Assembly (NCBI RefSeq): GCF_001277295.1
Contig: NZ_CP011456.1
Location: 1,860,001 to 1,924,000, forward strand
Source of the DNA: Anabaena sp. WA102
GTDB lineage: Bacteria; Cyanobacteriota; Cyanobacteriia; Cyanobacteriales; Nostocaceae
Reading direction: 5' to 3'
DNA: 64,000 bases
Part shown: positions 28,837 to 37,426 of the stretch, in pieces
Layout: the number at the start of each line of letters is the position of its first letter
Numbering within the stretch: the first letter of the stretch is position 1
The notes under the pieces: model-generated
What the model saw: only the letters and a program-made list of their open reading frames with translations
Told to the model about the DNA's origin: nothing
The model's database searches: none
Made by a program: the position numbers and the translations under genes

Positions 28837-29321
28837 TTGTTGTCAGTGATACTTCTGCTCTGTCGAATCTTGCCCTTGTTGATCATCTTGGGTTGCTAAA
28901 AGCTATTTACCATCAGGTTATCATTCCTGACGTGGTTGCCAGCGAATTGGTAGCCGCCAGCAATCCTACTATTTCAGCTATTCTCCAACTGGACTGGATT
29001 CAAAGCCAATTCCTCAACAACTTCCAACTTGCTAACCAGCTTCAACAGGAACGCGGACTTGATGCTGGAGAAGCAAATGCTATAGCCTTGGCACTTGAGC
29101 TACAAGCCGATGATTTGCTCATTGATGAACGCTTGGGACGGCAAGAAGCTCTCCGGCTTGGGATACCTATTATTGGTATTCTGGGTATTCTACTTGTTGC
29201 TAAACAAAGAAGTCTTATCCCTCAAGTTCAACCTGTTATGGATGCTTTGATCAACCGGGCTGGTTTTCGCATCAGTCCCCAGCTATATCAGCGTATCTTA
29301 TCTCTTTCTCAAGAACCTTGA
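28833..29321 (+). CDS. DUF3368 PIN-like toxin
   Basis: 162 residues. MIVVSDTSALSNLALVDHL (first acidic Asp), ERGLDAGEANAIALALE and DDLLIDERLGRQEALRLG form the PIN-type acidic site, followed by GILGILLVAK. These match DUF3368, a predicted RNase toxin paired with UPF0175. Both genes are intact. Confidence 0.87.
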   Translation: MIVVSDTSALSNLALVDHLGLLKAIYHQVIIPDVVASELVAASNPTISAILQLDWIQSQFLNNFQLANQLQQERGLDAGEANAIALALELQADDLLIDERLGRQEALRLGIPIIGILGILLVAKQRSLIPQVQPVMDALINRAGFRISPQLYQRILSLSQEP

Positions 29322-29351
29322 CTTGTTAGTTTAGCCGTAGGTTAGATTGAT

Positions 29352-29501
29352 ATGGAAAATGTAGAATTCGATATGACAACGAACGCACAAAAAGGAGATC
29401 ATAAACATATAAATTCACACGAAATAGATTACAAATTCACAAGCATTGATAAATTGCTTGACGATTTTGAAAAAGACATTGAAACCTGGAGTGAATTATG
29501 A
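29352..29501 (+). pseudogene. C-terminal remnant of a TumE-like toxin
   Basis: A 49-residue frame, MENVEFDMTTNAQKGDHKHI..., with a GDHKHIN motif and acidic tail LLDDFEKDIETWSEL. It overlaps the next gene by ATGA. TumE family toxins (DUF6516) end in a HHKH-type motif plus such a tail and precede a TumA HTH antitoxin. The N-terminal about 60 residues are missing, so this is most likely a truncated toxin. The assignment is tentative. Confidence 0.5.
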
Positions 29502-29851
29502 AAGCAATTATTGAAGTAGCCAAGGGTGGTTCTGCAATCCGAGCCGCTCGTCAACAAATTAAAGACTCCGAAATTGGAAAGCCAGTAAATTTTAGACTTT
29601 CATTTGAATCTGCAAAATCACTTTTTAGCGAGCTAACACCTGCTAGACTTGATTTACTTGATACTTTAAGCAAAACAGGTCCATGCAGTATTTACGCGCT
29701 GGCAAAAACAGCCGAAAGAAACTATTCAAACGTACACACAGACGTAAATCGCCTGGAAGAACTCGGATTAATTGAACGGACAGAAGAAGACAAAATATCT
29801 GTACCGTTTGAATCCGTTGAAATATTCATGCCACTAGCGAAAGCAGCGTGA
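29498..29851 (+). CDS. HTH antitoxin of the TumA/HVO_A0114 type
   Basis: 117 residues. Winged helix-turn-helix (PARLDLLDTLSKTGPCSIYALAKTAERNYSNVHTDVNRLEELGLIER) as in MarR/HVO_A0114 proteins. The N-terminal basic segment ends RQQIKDSEIGKP. Its placement directly after a TumE-like remnant supports a TumEA-type pair. The protein is intact; the gene is followed by repeat units from 29860. Confidence 0.72.
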   Translation: MKAIIEVAKGGSAIRAARQQIKDSEIGKPVNFRLSFESAKSLFSELTPARLDLLDTLSKTGPCSIYALAKTAERNYSNVHTDVNRLEELGLIERTEEDKISVPFESVEIFMPLAKAA

Positions 29852-29859
29852 GAAATTGA

Positions 29860-29975
29860 TAAAGTGCGATAGCGAAGCGCTCCGTAGGAATCACCTATTG
29901 GGTTTAAGTGCGATAGCTCACAGGTTAGATTGATAAAGTGCGATAGCGAAGCGCTCTGTAAGAGTCGCGCAACGG
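29860..29975. repeat. R30/21-nt repeat block before the DUF433 copy
   Basis: Two to three units containing TTGATAAAGTGCGATAGCGA and GCTCCGTAGGAATCac. Same family as the array at 30677-31100. The block lies between the TumA-like gene and the DUF433/DUF5615 cassette and marks the left edge of a duplication (see 36389). Confidence 0.75.
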
Positions 29976-30061
29976 TGACTTTCAGTTCGCTTTTTTCTAT
30001 TGTCATAGAACTCGAAAAATCAAGTACAATTAATTTAGTGCCAACATAAAATCTAAATATC

Positions 30062-30298
30062 ATGAATAACCTTCTATTAAATAGAATAACAATTAACCAT
30101 GATATTTGTCATGGTAAACCGTGTATTCGCGGATTGCGCTATCCGGTGGAAATGATCTTAGAACTTTTGAGTTCAGGCATGAATATTGATGATATTTTAG
30201 AAGATTATGATGATTTAGAATACGAAGACATTTTAGCAGTTCTCAGCTTTGCTACTCGACTTACTCAAGTTAAAAGTATTCTCCAATTAGTTTCATGA
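30062..30298 (+). CDS. DUF433 antitoxin, copy 1
   Basis: 78 residues with DUF433 signature HDICHGKPCIRGLRYPVEMILELLSSG, a helix-turn-helix-like fold, and the acidic DILEDYDDLEYEDILAVLSFA. It overlaps the DUF5615 gene by ATGA. The copy at 36519 has the same 78 residues. DUF433 proteins are predicted antitoxins of DUF5615 PIN-like proteins. Confidence 0.88.
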   Translation: MNNLLLNRITINHDICHGKPCIRGLRYPVEMILELLSSGMNIDDILEDYDDLEYEDILAVLSFATRLTQVKSILQLVS

Positions 30299-30645
30299 AA
30301 TTCTTGATTGATGCTCAATTACCAATGCGAATTGCCAATTTATTAGATAACTTAGGTTATGATGTTATACATACCAAAAATCTTCCTTTAAAAAATGCAA
30401 CTCCAGATTCGGAAATCAACAAACTATCAATCCTGGAACAGAGAATTGTTATTACCAAAGATAAAGATTTTTTAGATTCTTTTTTAATCAAACAAGAGCC
30501 TTACAAACTACTACTAATAACCACAGGTAATATTAGTAACAAACAAATTGAACAACTTTTTCTACAAAATATTACTCAAATAATCGAATTGTTTTTGACC
30601 TATGATTTTTTAGAAATGACTAGAGATAGTTTGATTATTCATTAG
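30295..30645 (+). CDS. DUF5615 PIN-like toxin, copy 1
   Basis: 116 residues starting MKFLIDAQLPMRIANLLDNLGYDVIHT, the DUF5615 PIN-like N-terminus with first Asp. RIVITKDKDFLDSFL carries the second acidic site. It differs from the copy at 36752 by one residue (NITQII versus NITPII). Predicted RNase toxin. Confidence 0.88.
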   Translation: MKFLIDAQLPMRIANLLDNLGYDVIHTKNLPLKNATPDSEINKLSILEQRIVITKDKDFLDSFLIKQEPYKLLLITTGNISNKQIEQLFLQNITQIIELFLTYDFLEMTRDSLIIH

Positions 30646-30676
30646 TGCGAGTTCGCCTGTTGGGGAAGCGTAATCA

Positions 30677-31100
30677 GCGATCGCTTGTAGTTTGGATTGA
30701 GCAAGTGCGATAGCGAAGCGCTCCGCAGGAATCGCTCGTAGGTTGGATTAATAAAGTGCGTAAGCGTTGCGCTCCGTAGGAATCGCTTGTAGATTGGATT
30801 GATAAAGTGCGATGGCGAAGCGCTCCGCAGGAATCGCTCGTAGGTTAGATTGATAAAGTGCGATAGCGAGGCGCTCCGTAGGAATCGTTTGTAGATTGGA
30901 TTGATAAAGTGCGATAGCGAAGCGCTCCGCAGGAATCGCTTGTAGGTTAGATTGATAAAGTGCGATAGCGAAGCGCTCCGTAGGAATCGCTCGTAGGTTG
31001 AATTGATAAAGTGCGATCGCTTTTAGTTTGGATTGATAAAGTGCGATAGCGAAGCGCTCCGTAGGAATCGCTCACAGGTTAGATTGATAAAGTGCGAGTT
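30677..31100. repeat. R30 tandem array with HIP1 sites split by 21-nt elements
   Basis: Starts of the HIP1 motif (or its split form) are at 30677, 30707, 30758, 30809, 30860, 30911, 30962, 31013, 31043 and 31094. Intervals are 30, 51, 51, 51, 51, 51, 51, 30 and 51. Intervals of 30 belong to uncut GCGATCGC sites (30677 and 31013); 51 = 30 + 21 belongs to sites filled by AGCGAAGCGC...TAGGAAT. The base unit is GTAGGTTAGATTGATAAAGT plus the HIP1 site and TT. Confidence 0.92.
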
Positions 31101-31108
31101 CGCCACTT

Positions 31109-31219
31109 AGAGACTTCCAAGAAATAAATTATCCTAAGAAACGAACCACAGAGGCACAGAGTACACAGAGAGAGAATTTCTGCATCAGTTTTGGGACATT
31201 TTTTTATTTGGAAGTCTCT
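31109..31219. mobile_element. MITE with AGAGACTTCCAA inverted ends
   Basis: AGAGACTTCCAA at 31109-31120 pairs with TTGGAAGTCTCT at 31208-31219, with further A/T-rich partial pairing inward. The inside has CACAGAGGCACAGAG heptads. No coding capacity. Confidence 0.75.
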
Positions 31220-31305
31220 TACACCCTGACCAAATGCGAAAAACCCAATAACAGCTTAACCAAACCTACAGTTTTAAATACATCAGCCAAAAAATAATTT
31301 AATCA

Positions 31306-31710
31306 TCATAATTCTACCCAATTCTCTAAACTTAAACCCTCAACTCTGGCCAAATCACTATCATTAGAAACCACAATTAAATCTTTAAGAATAGCAGTAG
31401 CAGCGATTAAAACATCTTCAGTTTGAATTGGTACACCCCTTAATCTCAAATTAGCATGAATTTGAGCAGCTTTTTCTAAAATTGCTAAATCATCTAAGAA
31501 AATAATCGGATATTCTTGACAAAATTCCTCAAATCTTGCTCTTTGTTTTGGTGCATCAACCGCTAAAAAACCTCGCCTAATTTCAAAATAGGTGATACAA
31601 CTAATAAAAATCTTTTCTTCCTTAGACTCACTAATTGTAATCTTGTGAAGAATTTGGGAATTTTGTTTGAGTGCTAAAGAAACAATATTAGTATCTAATA
31701 AATAATTCAT
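31306..31710 (-). CDS. VapC-type PIN domain toxin
   Basis: About 134 residues from ATG 31710. MNYLLDTNIVSLALKQN holds the first Asp, ITYFEIRRGF the Glu, and TEDVLIAATAILKDLIVVSNDSDLARV the remaining acidic residues of a PIN RNase. It follows the upstream antitoxin stop by 7 nt on the minus strand. The family cleaves RNA when released from its antitoxin. Confidence 0.88.
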   Translation of the reverse strand: MNYLLDTNIVSLALKQNSQILHKITISESKEEKIFISCITYFEIRRGFLAVDAPKQRARFEEFCQEYPIIFLDDLAILEKAAQIHANLRLRGVPIQTEDVLIAATAILKDLIVVSNDSDLARVEGLSLENWVEL

Positions 31711-31717
31711 AAATTTT

Positions 31718-32014
31718 CTATTTTCTTTTAACTGCATCATCAAAAATTGCCATTTGTTCAGGAGTAAAATCCTCTCCTATTTTAGCCAAAAGGTGTAGAG
31801 CCATGATACCACTACAACGCTTTTTAAGACTTTCTTCTGATATCTGACTAAATTCTTCTAAAGAAAAGTTTTCTTTAAATACTTTTACTAAATCTTGAAC
31901 CATTTTCGTATAATTTAGATCCTCTTTAAATAAAGGACGTTCTTCCATTAAAATAGCAACAACATTCTCAATTCTCTTAATTATTGATTCTTGTTTCATA
32001 TCAGTTGATAACAT
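31718..32014 (-). CDS. Antitoxin partner of the PIN toxin
   Basis: About 98 residues (or 93 from Met 6). It is helical: LNYTKMVQDLVKVFKENFSLEEF and RCSGIMALHLLAKIGEDFTPEQMAIFDDAVKRK. The C-terminal part recurs in many cyanobacterial PIN-associated small proteins. Function as antitoxin is inferred from position. Confidence 0.75.
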   Translation of the reverse strand: MLSTDMKQESIIKRIENVVAILMEERPLFKEDLNYTKMVQDLVKVFKENFSLEEFSQISEESLKKRCSGIMALHLLAKIGEDFTPEQMAIFDDAVKRK

Positions 32015-32139
32015 AATTATTACCTCACTAAATAGTCTTTATGTCCATTATATCAAGTTTGTGAACTTTTGGGAATTATTTATACTAACACTTTTAAATC
32101 ACCAATGAGTCCCCAAAAGTTTGTAGCGACTGTTTTGAA

Positions 32140-32405
32140 TGTCAAGCGATAGCGAAGCGCGACCTAGGAATCGCTCACAGTTTAAACTGATAAAGTGCGA
32201 TAGCGAACGCATTGCGTCCCGGAGGGAACTAGCGCGACCTAGGAATCGCTTGTAGGTTAGATTGATAAAGTGCGATAGCGAAGCGCGACCTAGGAATCGC
32301 TTGTAGGTTAGATTGACCAAGTGCGATAGCGAAGCGCGACCTAGGAATCGCTTGTAGGTTAGGTTGACCAAGTGCGATTGCTTGTTGGTTGATATAATCT
32401 GTGCG
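32140..32405. repeat. R30 array with 21-nt and nested 24-nt elements
   Basis: Four to five units of TTGATAAAGTGCGAT...CGCTTGTAGGTTAGA. Filled sites carry the 21-nt variant ending GACCTAGGAAT. At 32197-32249 the filled site is 53 nt instead of 29 because a further 24 nt (ACGCATTGCGTCCCGG...) is inserted within the 21-nt element. Apparent minus-strand frames here are repeat translations. Confidence 0.88.
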
Positions 32406-32444
32406 ATTAGTACAGAATATTAGTGTAAACATTTAAAATAATCT

Positions 32445-33494
32445 ATGCTAAATAATCTAAATATTAAAAACTTCACAGTTTTTCCTAGTGCAAATCTCCA
32501 ATTCTCTAAACATCTGAATGTAATAGTTGGAGAAAACGGATCGGGTAAGACACATCTTCTTAAAGTTGCTTATTCAGCGCTTGCAACCAGTTGGGAAGAA
32601 AGCCGCAAACCAACAAGTAGTACACCAACAAAAGCTTTAATGCAAACTCGTCTAGCAGACAAGCTTATCAATGTTTTTCGTCCAGAATCTCTTGGGCGAC
32701 TCGCTAGAAGAAAGCAAGGACGTGAGAGATGTGACATTAAACTCTTGTTTGAAGATAAAAAGTTCAATTTTGAATTTAGCTTTTCTACGAATAGTAAAAC
32801 AGAAGTGCTTATAGAGCAAGTTCCAAAGGGTTGGCTTGACACTTCACCAGCTTATATCCCAACTCGTGAATTGCTGAGTATTTTTCCAAACTTTATTTCC
32901 GTTTACGAAGGCCATTACCTTGAATTTGAAGAGACTTGGCGAGACACTTGTATACTTCTAGGCTATCCTTTGCAGAGAGGGACTAAGGAGAAAAGAATTC
33001 AAGAATTGTTAGCTCCGCTTGAAACATCAATGGGTGGCTCAATCGAGCTAGATAAGAATGGACGCTTTTATTTGAAGAATGAGCGCGGTCGCTTTGAGAT
33101 GCCACTTATTGCAGAAGGCCAGCGTAAATTAGCAATGCTGGCGCGTTTAATTGCAACTGGGGTATTAATGGACAAAGGTTTTCTATTTTGGGATGAGCCT
33201 GAAGCAAATCTCAATCCACTTCTGATAAAACAAGTAGCTCAAAGCATTGTGAGCCTAAGTAAAATAGGGATTCAAGTATTTATTGCCACTCATAGTTTAT
33301 TCCTGTTGCGTGAGCTTGAAATATTAATGACTGATCAGCAAAATATTGAACTCAACTCACGATTCTTTGGTTTGCACTTTTCAGATGACGGTGTTGTAGT
33401 CAACCAAGGAGATACGATTGACGAAATTGGCGATATTACAACACTGGACGAAGAGCTTGCTCAATCTGATCGCTTTATCAGTAGTGGGGTTTGA
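32445..33494 (+). CDS. AAA/SMC-like ATPase of a two-gene defence pair
   Basis: 349 residues. Walker A VGENGSGKTHLL is at about residues 28-39, Walker B FLFWDEPEANLNPLL with the ABC-type D-E, and QVFIATHSLFLLRELE is the switch region. It resembles OLD-like or AAA_15/21 ATPases but without a Toprim domain. It overlaps the next gene, a PD-(D/E)XK-type protein, as expected for an ATPase-sensor plus nuclease-effector pair. The specific system could not be named. Confidence 0.82.
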   Translation: MLNNLNIKNFTVFPSANLQFSKHLNVIVGENGSGKTHLLKVAYSALATSWEESRKPTSSTPTKALMQTRLADKLINVFRPESLGRLARRKQGRERCDIKLLFEDKKFNFEFSFSTNSKTEVLIEQVPKGWLDTSPAYIPTRELLSIFPNFISVYEGHYLEFEETWRDTCILLGYPLQRGTKEKRIQELLAPLETSMGGSIELDKNGRFYLKNERGRFEMPLIAEGQRKLAMLARLIATGVLMDKGFLFWDEPEANLNPLLIKQVAQSIVSLSKIGIQVFIATHSLFLLRELEILMTDQQNIELNSRFFGLHFSDDGVVVNQGDTIDEIGDITTLDEELAQSDRFISSGV

Positions 33495-33496
33495 GT

Positions 33497-34006
33497 GTGA
33501 TAAACATCCAGGTTGATAGCTTGATATTTACCTTTCCCGATTCATGGAAAGTTTGCAAGTACGATGAATGGGCTTTTTATCGTCACCAGTTCTCTAAGAT
33601 GTCGCCTGGAATTAAAGCAGTTGATCTTCTCGCAATTGAGAGTCAGGTGATATGGTTAATTGAAGCCAAGGACTATAGACAGCATCCTCGGACTAAAACC
33701 ATAGATTTAGCAGATGAAGTAGTGCAAAAAGTCTTGTATACCCTTGCGGCTATGTTACCTGCCAAGATTCACGCATCAGACATATCCGAAAGTAATTTTG
33801 CTGGGGAAATTTTGAAAGGGCAACAGTTGCGTGTTGTTTTGCATCTTGAGCAACCAGTAAAAACTTCAAAGTTATTTCCACGTGCTATTGACCCTTCAAA
33901 GGTACAGCTTAAATTGAGAAGTCTAATCAAACCAATTGATCCGCATCCAAAAGTCGTTGAGTCTAACCAGATGCAAGGGTTAAAGTGGACAGTGACGGAA
34001 CTATGA
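33497..34006 (+). CDS. PD-(D/E)XK-like effector of the AAA pair
   Basis: About 169 residues from GTG 33497. AVDLLAIESQVIWLIEAKDYRQH provides a D ... ExK core typical of PD-(D/E)XK nucleases. The C-terminal part (LHLEQPVKTSKLFPRA) is not recognised. A TTG at 33491 overlapping the previous stop is an alternative start. The pair is the only complete cassette between two R30 repeat blocks. Confidence 0.75.
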   Translation: MINIQVDSLIFTFPDSWKVCKYDEWAFYRHQFSKMSPGIKAVDLLAIESQVIWLIEAKDYRQHPRTKTIDLADEVVQKVLYTLAAMLPAKIHASDISESNFAGEILKGQQLRVVLHLEQPVKTSKLFPRAIDPSKVQLKLRSLIKPIDPHPKVVESNQMQGLKWTVTEL

Positions 34007-34138
34007 ATACTTAATTTTAATCTCCGCGTCTAATCTAAATAGATGGTAATGGCTAACACTGTTTTGGTACGAACCGCAAAGACTGTTTCTTAGATTCCCA
34101 AAAGGCTTTTGTCAGTTTGCCATTTACACCTTGACTAA

Positions 34139-34277
34139 GTGTGATAGCGAAGCGCTCCGTAGGAATCGCTCACAGGTTAAATTGATAAAGTGCGATAGCG
34201 AAGCGCTCCGTAGGAATCGCTTGTTGGGTGGTGTTAGTGCGATCGTTTGTAGGTTAGATTGATAAAGTGCGATCGCC
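34139..34277. repeat. R30 repeat block
   Basis: Two filled sites and two open or nearly open HIP1 sites. The open unit start 34239 and the next at 34269 are 30 nt apart, matching the base period of the 30677 array. Confidence 0.8.
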
Positions 34278-34406
34278 AATTGATTTTAAGTTTAATCAGC
34301 GAACTGACAAGTCAGCGATTGCGCGATCGCAAAACATAAATAATTGTGTATTCCTTACCCAAAATATTAGCAACAATATAGTTTTATTTAATATTAGGAG
34401 AAGTAA

Positions 34407-35615
34407 ATGGAAGGTAAAAGATTTATTCATAAAATCAAATTACAAAACTTTCTTTCTTATGGAAGTGAAGGTGAAGAAATTGAATTACAACCGCTAAATG
34501 TGTTAATTGGTGCTAATACATCTGGGAAATCTAATTTAATTGAAGCTATTGGAATTTTAAAAGCAACACCGACAGATTTACCTGTGCCTTTTCGTAAAAG
34601 TGGAGGTATTAATGAGTTTTTATGGAAAGGTAACAAAGATACTCCGATAGCAGAAATTAAAATTACTGTTGATTATCCTCAAAAATCAGAGTCACTTTTA
34701 CTTGATTATACGCTTAGTTTTACCACATATGATCAAAAATTTGATTTAGTAGATGAATTTATCGAACCAGAAACGGCAAAAGAAGGTTTTCAATTTTATT
34801 ATCTTAACAATTATAATGGATTTCGTTCTTTTACAGTAAGAGATAAAGATCCATTGTCAGGACAGGAAAGACGAAGTGAACAACTTTTGGAACTACATTC
34901 AATTAAATCAGATCAATCAGTTTTATCTGAAATAAAAGATCCAAGTAGATATCCAGAAATTTCCTATCTAAGTACGGAGTTTTCTAAAATTAGTTTATAT
35001 CGTTCCTGGCAAATGGGACGAGATTCAGAACTAAGAAAAGCTCAAAAAGCTGATTTACCCCAACATCCTTTATTAGAAGATGGCAGTAATTTTGGTTTAT
35101 TTATAAAAGATTTACAATACAAAGGATTAAGTAGAAAACTTATTGAATATCTCAAAAAATTTTATGAAACAGCAGAAGACTTAGATGTAAGAATATATGG
35201 TGGTACAGTACAACTATTTATTCGGGAAGAAGATGTAATTCAACCAATTTCTGCAACTCGTTTATCTGATGGAACATTGCGATATTTGTTTTTAATGGCG
35301 TTACTTTTAGATCCTACTCCACCACCACTAATTTGTATTGAAGAACCGGAGTTAGGTTTACATCCAGATATTTTACCGACTATTGCAGAATTATTAATAG
35401 AAGCATCTCAGAGAACTCAATTAATTGTCACAACTCATTCTGATGCTTTGGTTTCTGCGTTGAGTGAATATCCTGAATCTGTCGTAGTTTGTGAAAGAGA
35501 TAATACAGGAACTCATTTAAGGAGACTTAAACCAGATAAACTCAAAGACTGGTTAGAAAATTATACTTTAGGTGATTTGTGGCGGATGGGTGAAATAGGT
35601 GGAAACAGATGGTAA
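34407..35615 (+). CDS. AAA_15/21 ATPase of an ATPase-DUF4276 pair
   Basis: 402 residues. IGANTSGKSNLIEAIGILKA is Walker A (about 33-52), ISATRLSDGTLRYLFLMALLL the signature region, and LICIEEPELGLHPDILP the Walker B. TTHSDALVSAL follows. ATPases of this kind are OLD/PARIS-like sensors that activate a nuclease partner. The 5' sequence has AGGAG about 10 nt before the ATG at 34407. It overlaps the partner by 7 nt. Confidence 0.87.
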   Translation: MEGKRFIHKIKLQNFLSYGSEGEEIELQPLNVLIGANTSGKSNLIEAIGILKATPTDLPVPFRKSGGINEFLWKGNKDTPIAEIKITVDYPQKSESLLLDYTLSFTTYDQKFDLVDEFIEPETAKEGFQFYYLNNYNGFRSFTVRDKDPLSGQERRSEQLLELHSIKSDQSVLSEIKDPSRYPEISYLSTEFSKISLYRSWQMGRDSELRKAQKADLPQHPLLEDGSNFGLFIKDLQYKGLSRKLIEYLKKFYETAEDLDVRIYGGTVQLFIREEDVIQPISATRLSDGTLRYLFLMALLLDPTPPPLICIEEPELGLHPDILPTIAELLIEASQRTQLIVTTHSDALVSALSEYPESVVVCERDNTGTHLRRLKPDKLKDWLENYTLGDLWRMGEIGGNRW

Positions 35616-36244
35616 AAGAGATTAGAATTTATATAGAAGGTGGTGGAGATTCCAAAAATCAGAGATCTTCACTTAGAAAAGGATTTAGTAAGTTTTTTTT
35701 AAAATTAGTAAAGGAAGCAACAACCAAAAACATTAAATGGAATATCATTATGTGTGGTACTCGGAATAATGCTTTCCGTGATTTCAAAAATGCTTTAAAA
35801 TCTCATCCTGATGCTTTTAATGTATTATTAGTTGATGCTGAAGCACCTGTAAATAAAAAATCTCCTTGGGAACATTTAAAATTTAGAGATAATTGGGATA
35901 AACCAACAGAAGTTGATGATGATAATTGTCATTTAATGGTACAAACAATGGAAGCTTGGTTTATTGCTGATTTTGCAACGCTGAAAAAATTTTATGGCCA
36001 AGGTTTTAAAGAAAATGCTATTCCCAAAAATGCTAATGTGGAAACTATTGCAAAAGATAATTTAGAACCTACTCTCAAAACTGCGACTGGTAGAACTACT
36101 AAGGGAGAATATCACAAAATAAAACACGCCTCTGAACTATTAGAATCATTAGATGTAACTCAGGTTCGTCAAGCTTCTCCTTATTGTGATCGCTTATTTA
36201 ATACTCTAAAATCAAGAATTGGATATTTACAGGATGAATCATAA
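35609..36244 (+). CDS. DUF4276 (Toprim-like) effector
   Basis: 211 residues. IRIYIEGGGDSKNQR supplies the Toprim Glu, and FNVLLVDAEAP the DxE site. HLMVQTMEAWFIAD and the RTTKGEYHKIKHASELLE segment are conserved in DUF4276. It is the predicted nuclease of the pair with the ATPase at 34407. The arrangement is like PARIS or related ATPase-Toprim systems, though DUF4276 rather than DUF4435 is used. Confidence 0.85.
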   Translation: MVKEIRIYIEGGGDSKNQRSSLRKGFSKFFLKLVKEATTKNIKWNIIMCGTRNNAFRDFKNALKSHPDAFNVLLVDAEAPVNKKSPWEHLKFRDNWDKPTEVDDDNCHLMVQTMEAWFIADFATLKKFYGQGFKENAIPKNANVETIAKDNLEPTLKTATGRTTKGEYHKIKHASELLESLDVTQVRQASPYCDRLFNTLKSRIGYLQDES

Positions 36245-36264
36245 CCTAGTAATTGCTCCTCTTG

Positions 36265-36430
36265 TGCGATAGCGAAGCGCGACCTAGGAATCGCTCATAG
36301 GTTAGATTGATAAAGTGCGATTGCTTGTTGGGTGGTGTTAGGAAGTGCGATAGCGAAGCGCGACCTAGGAATCGCTCGTAGATTAAATTGATAAAGTGCG
36401 ATAGCGAAGCGCTCTGTAAGAGTCGCGCAA
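36265..36430. repeat. R30 repeat block left of the second DUF433 cassette
   Basis: Three filled sites with both 21-nt variants (GCTCCG... and GCGACCTAGG...). From 36389 the sequence becomes the second copy of the segment beginning at 29931. Confidence 0.8.
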
Positions 36431-36518
36431 CGGTGACTTTCAGTTCGCTTTTTTCTATTGTCATAGAACTCGAAAAATCAAGTACAATTAATTTAGTGCC
36501 AACATAACATCTAATATC

Positions 36519-36755
36519 ATGAATAACCTTCTATTAAATAGAATAACAATTAACCATGATATTTGTCATGGTAAACCCTGTATTCGTGGATTGCGCTATC
36601 CGGTGGAAATGATTTTAGAACTTTTGAGTTCAGGCATGAATATTGATGATATTTTAGAAGATTATGATGATTTAGAATACGAAGACATTTTAGCAGTTCT
36701 CAGCTTTGCTACTCGACTTACTCAAGTTAAAAGTATTCTCCAATTAGTTTCATGA
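36519..36755 (+). CDS. DUF433 antitoxin, copy 2
   Basis: Same 78-residue protein as 30062-30298. The duplicated block runs from 36389 to about 37142 and corresponds to 29931-30685, including more than 100 nt upstream and about 40 nt downstream of the genes. Only a few base changes are visible, so the copying is recent. Confidence 0.88.
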   Translation: MNNLLLNRITINHDICHGKPCIRGLRYPVEMILELLSSGMNIDDILEDYDDLEYEDILAVLSFATRLTQVKSILQLVS

Positions 36756-37102
36756 AATTCTTGATTGATGCTCAATTACCAATGCGAATTGCCAATTTAT
36801 TAGATAACTTAGGTTATGATGTTATACATACCAAAAATCTTCCTTTAAAAAATGCAACTCCAGATTCGGAAATCAACAAACTATCAATCCTGGAACAGAG
36901 AATTGTTATTACCAAAGATAAAGATTTTTTAGATTCTTTTTTAATCAAACAAGAGCCTTACAAACTACTACTAATAACCACAGGTAATATTAGTAACAAA
37001 CAAATTGAACAACTTTTTCTACAAAATATTACTCCAATAATCGAATTGTTTTTGACCTATGATTTTTTAGAAATGACTAGAGATAGTTTGATTATTCATT
37101 AG
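36752..37102 (+). CDS. DUF5615 PIN-like toxin, copy 2
   Basis: 116 residues, one substitution from 30295-30645 (Pro for Gln in NITxII). Acidic residues are intact (FLIDAQLP, VITKDKDFLD). It sits directly after DUF433 copy 2 with ATGA overlap. Confidence 0.88.
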   Translation: MKFLIDAQLPMRIANLLDNLGYDVIHTKNLPLKNATPDSEINKLSILEQRIVITKDKDFLDSFLIKQEPYKLLLITTGNISNKQIEQLFLQNITPIIELFLTYDFLEMTRDSLIIH

Positions 37103-37134
37103 TGCGAGTTCGCCTGTTGGGGAAGCGTAATCAG

Positions 37135-37290
37135 CGATCGCTCGTAGGTTAGATTGATAAGGTGTGATAGCGAAGCGCTCCGCAGGAATCGCTTGTAGAT
37201 TGGATTGACCAAGTGCGATAGCGAAGCGCGACCTAGGAATCGCTTGTAGGTGGATTGATAAGGTGCGATAGCGAAGCGCGACCTAGGAAT
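37135..37290. repeat. R30 repeat block joining cassette copies
   Basis: Three filled sites and one open HIP1 site. The last filled site ends exactly where the copy of the AIPR 3' tail starts (37291). Confidence 0.8.
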
Positions 37291-37327
37291 CGCTCAAATT
37301 AGACTTATAAAGCAAGATCGTTTATAA
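37291..37327 (+). pseudogene. 3' tail of the AIPR gene carried with the vapBC copy
   Basis: Matches the last 12 codons and stop of the AIPR gene (27763-27799) with one change. The left boundary lies at the HIP1 site, which is uncut in the AIPR gene and split by a 21-nt element here. Confidence 0.85.
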
Positions 37328-37426
37328 TATACTGAATAGACAACATTAGACAACCATTCCAGCATAGGAGCTATCTATGTTGTTACAAGAACTTAAAGAA
37401 CAGATATTCAAAAGAGGTAAATAGTT

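Noticed and set aside
30677..31100. CRISPR array
   Set aside because: The intervals are regular (30/51) but the unit itself is repeated with no unique spacers, and no cas genes are present.
32099..32432. Two minus-strand frames with repeated YKRFLGRASLSH-type residues
   Set aside because: They are translations of the R30/21-nt repeat array. The apparent protein repeats simply mirror the DNA repeats.
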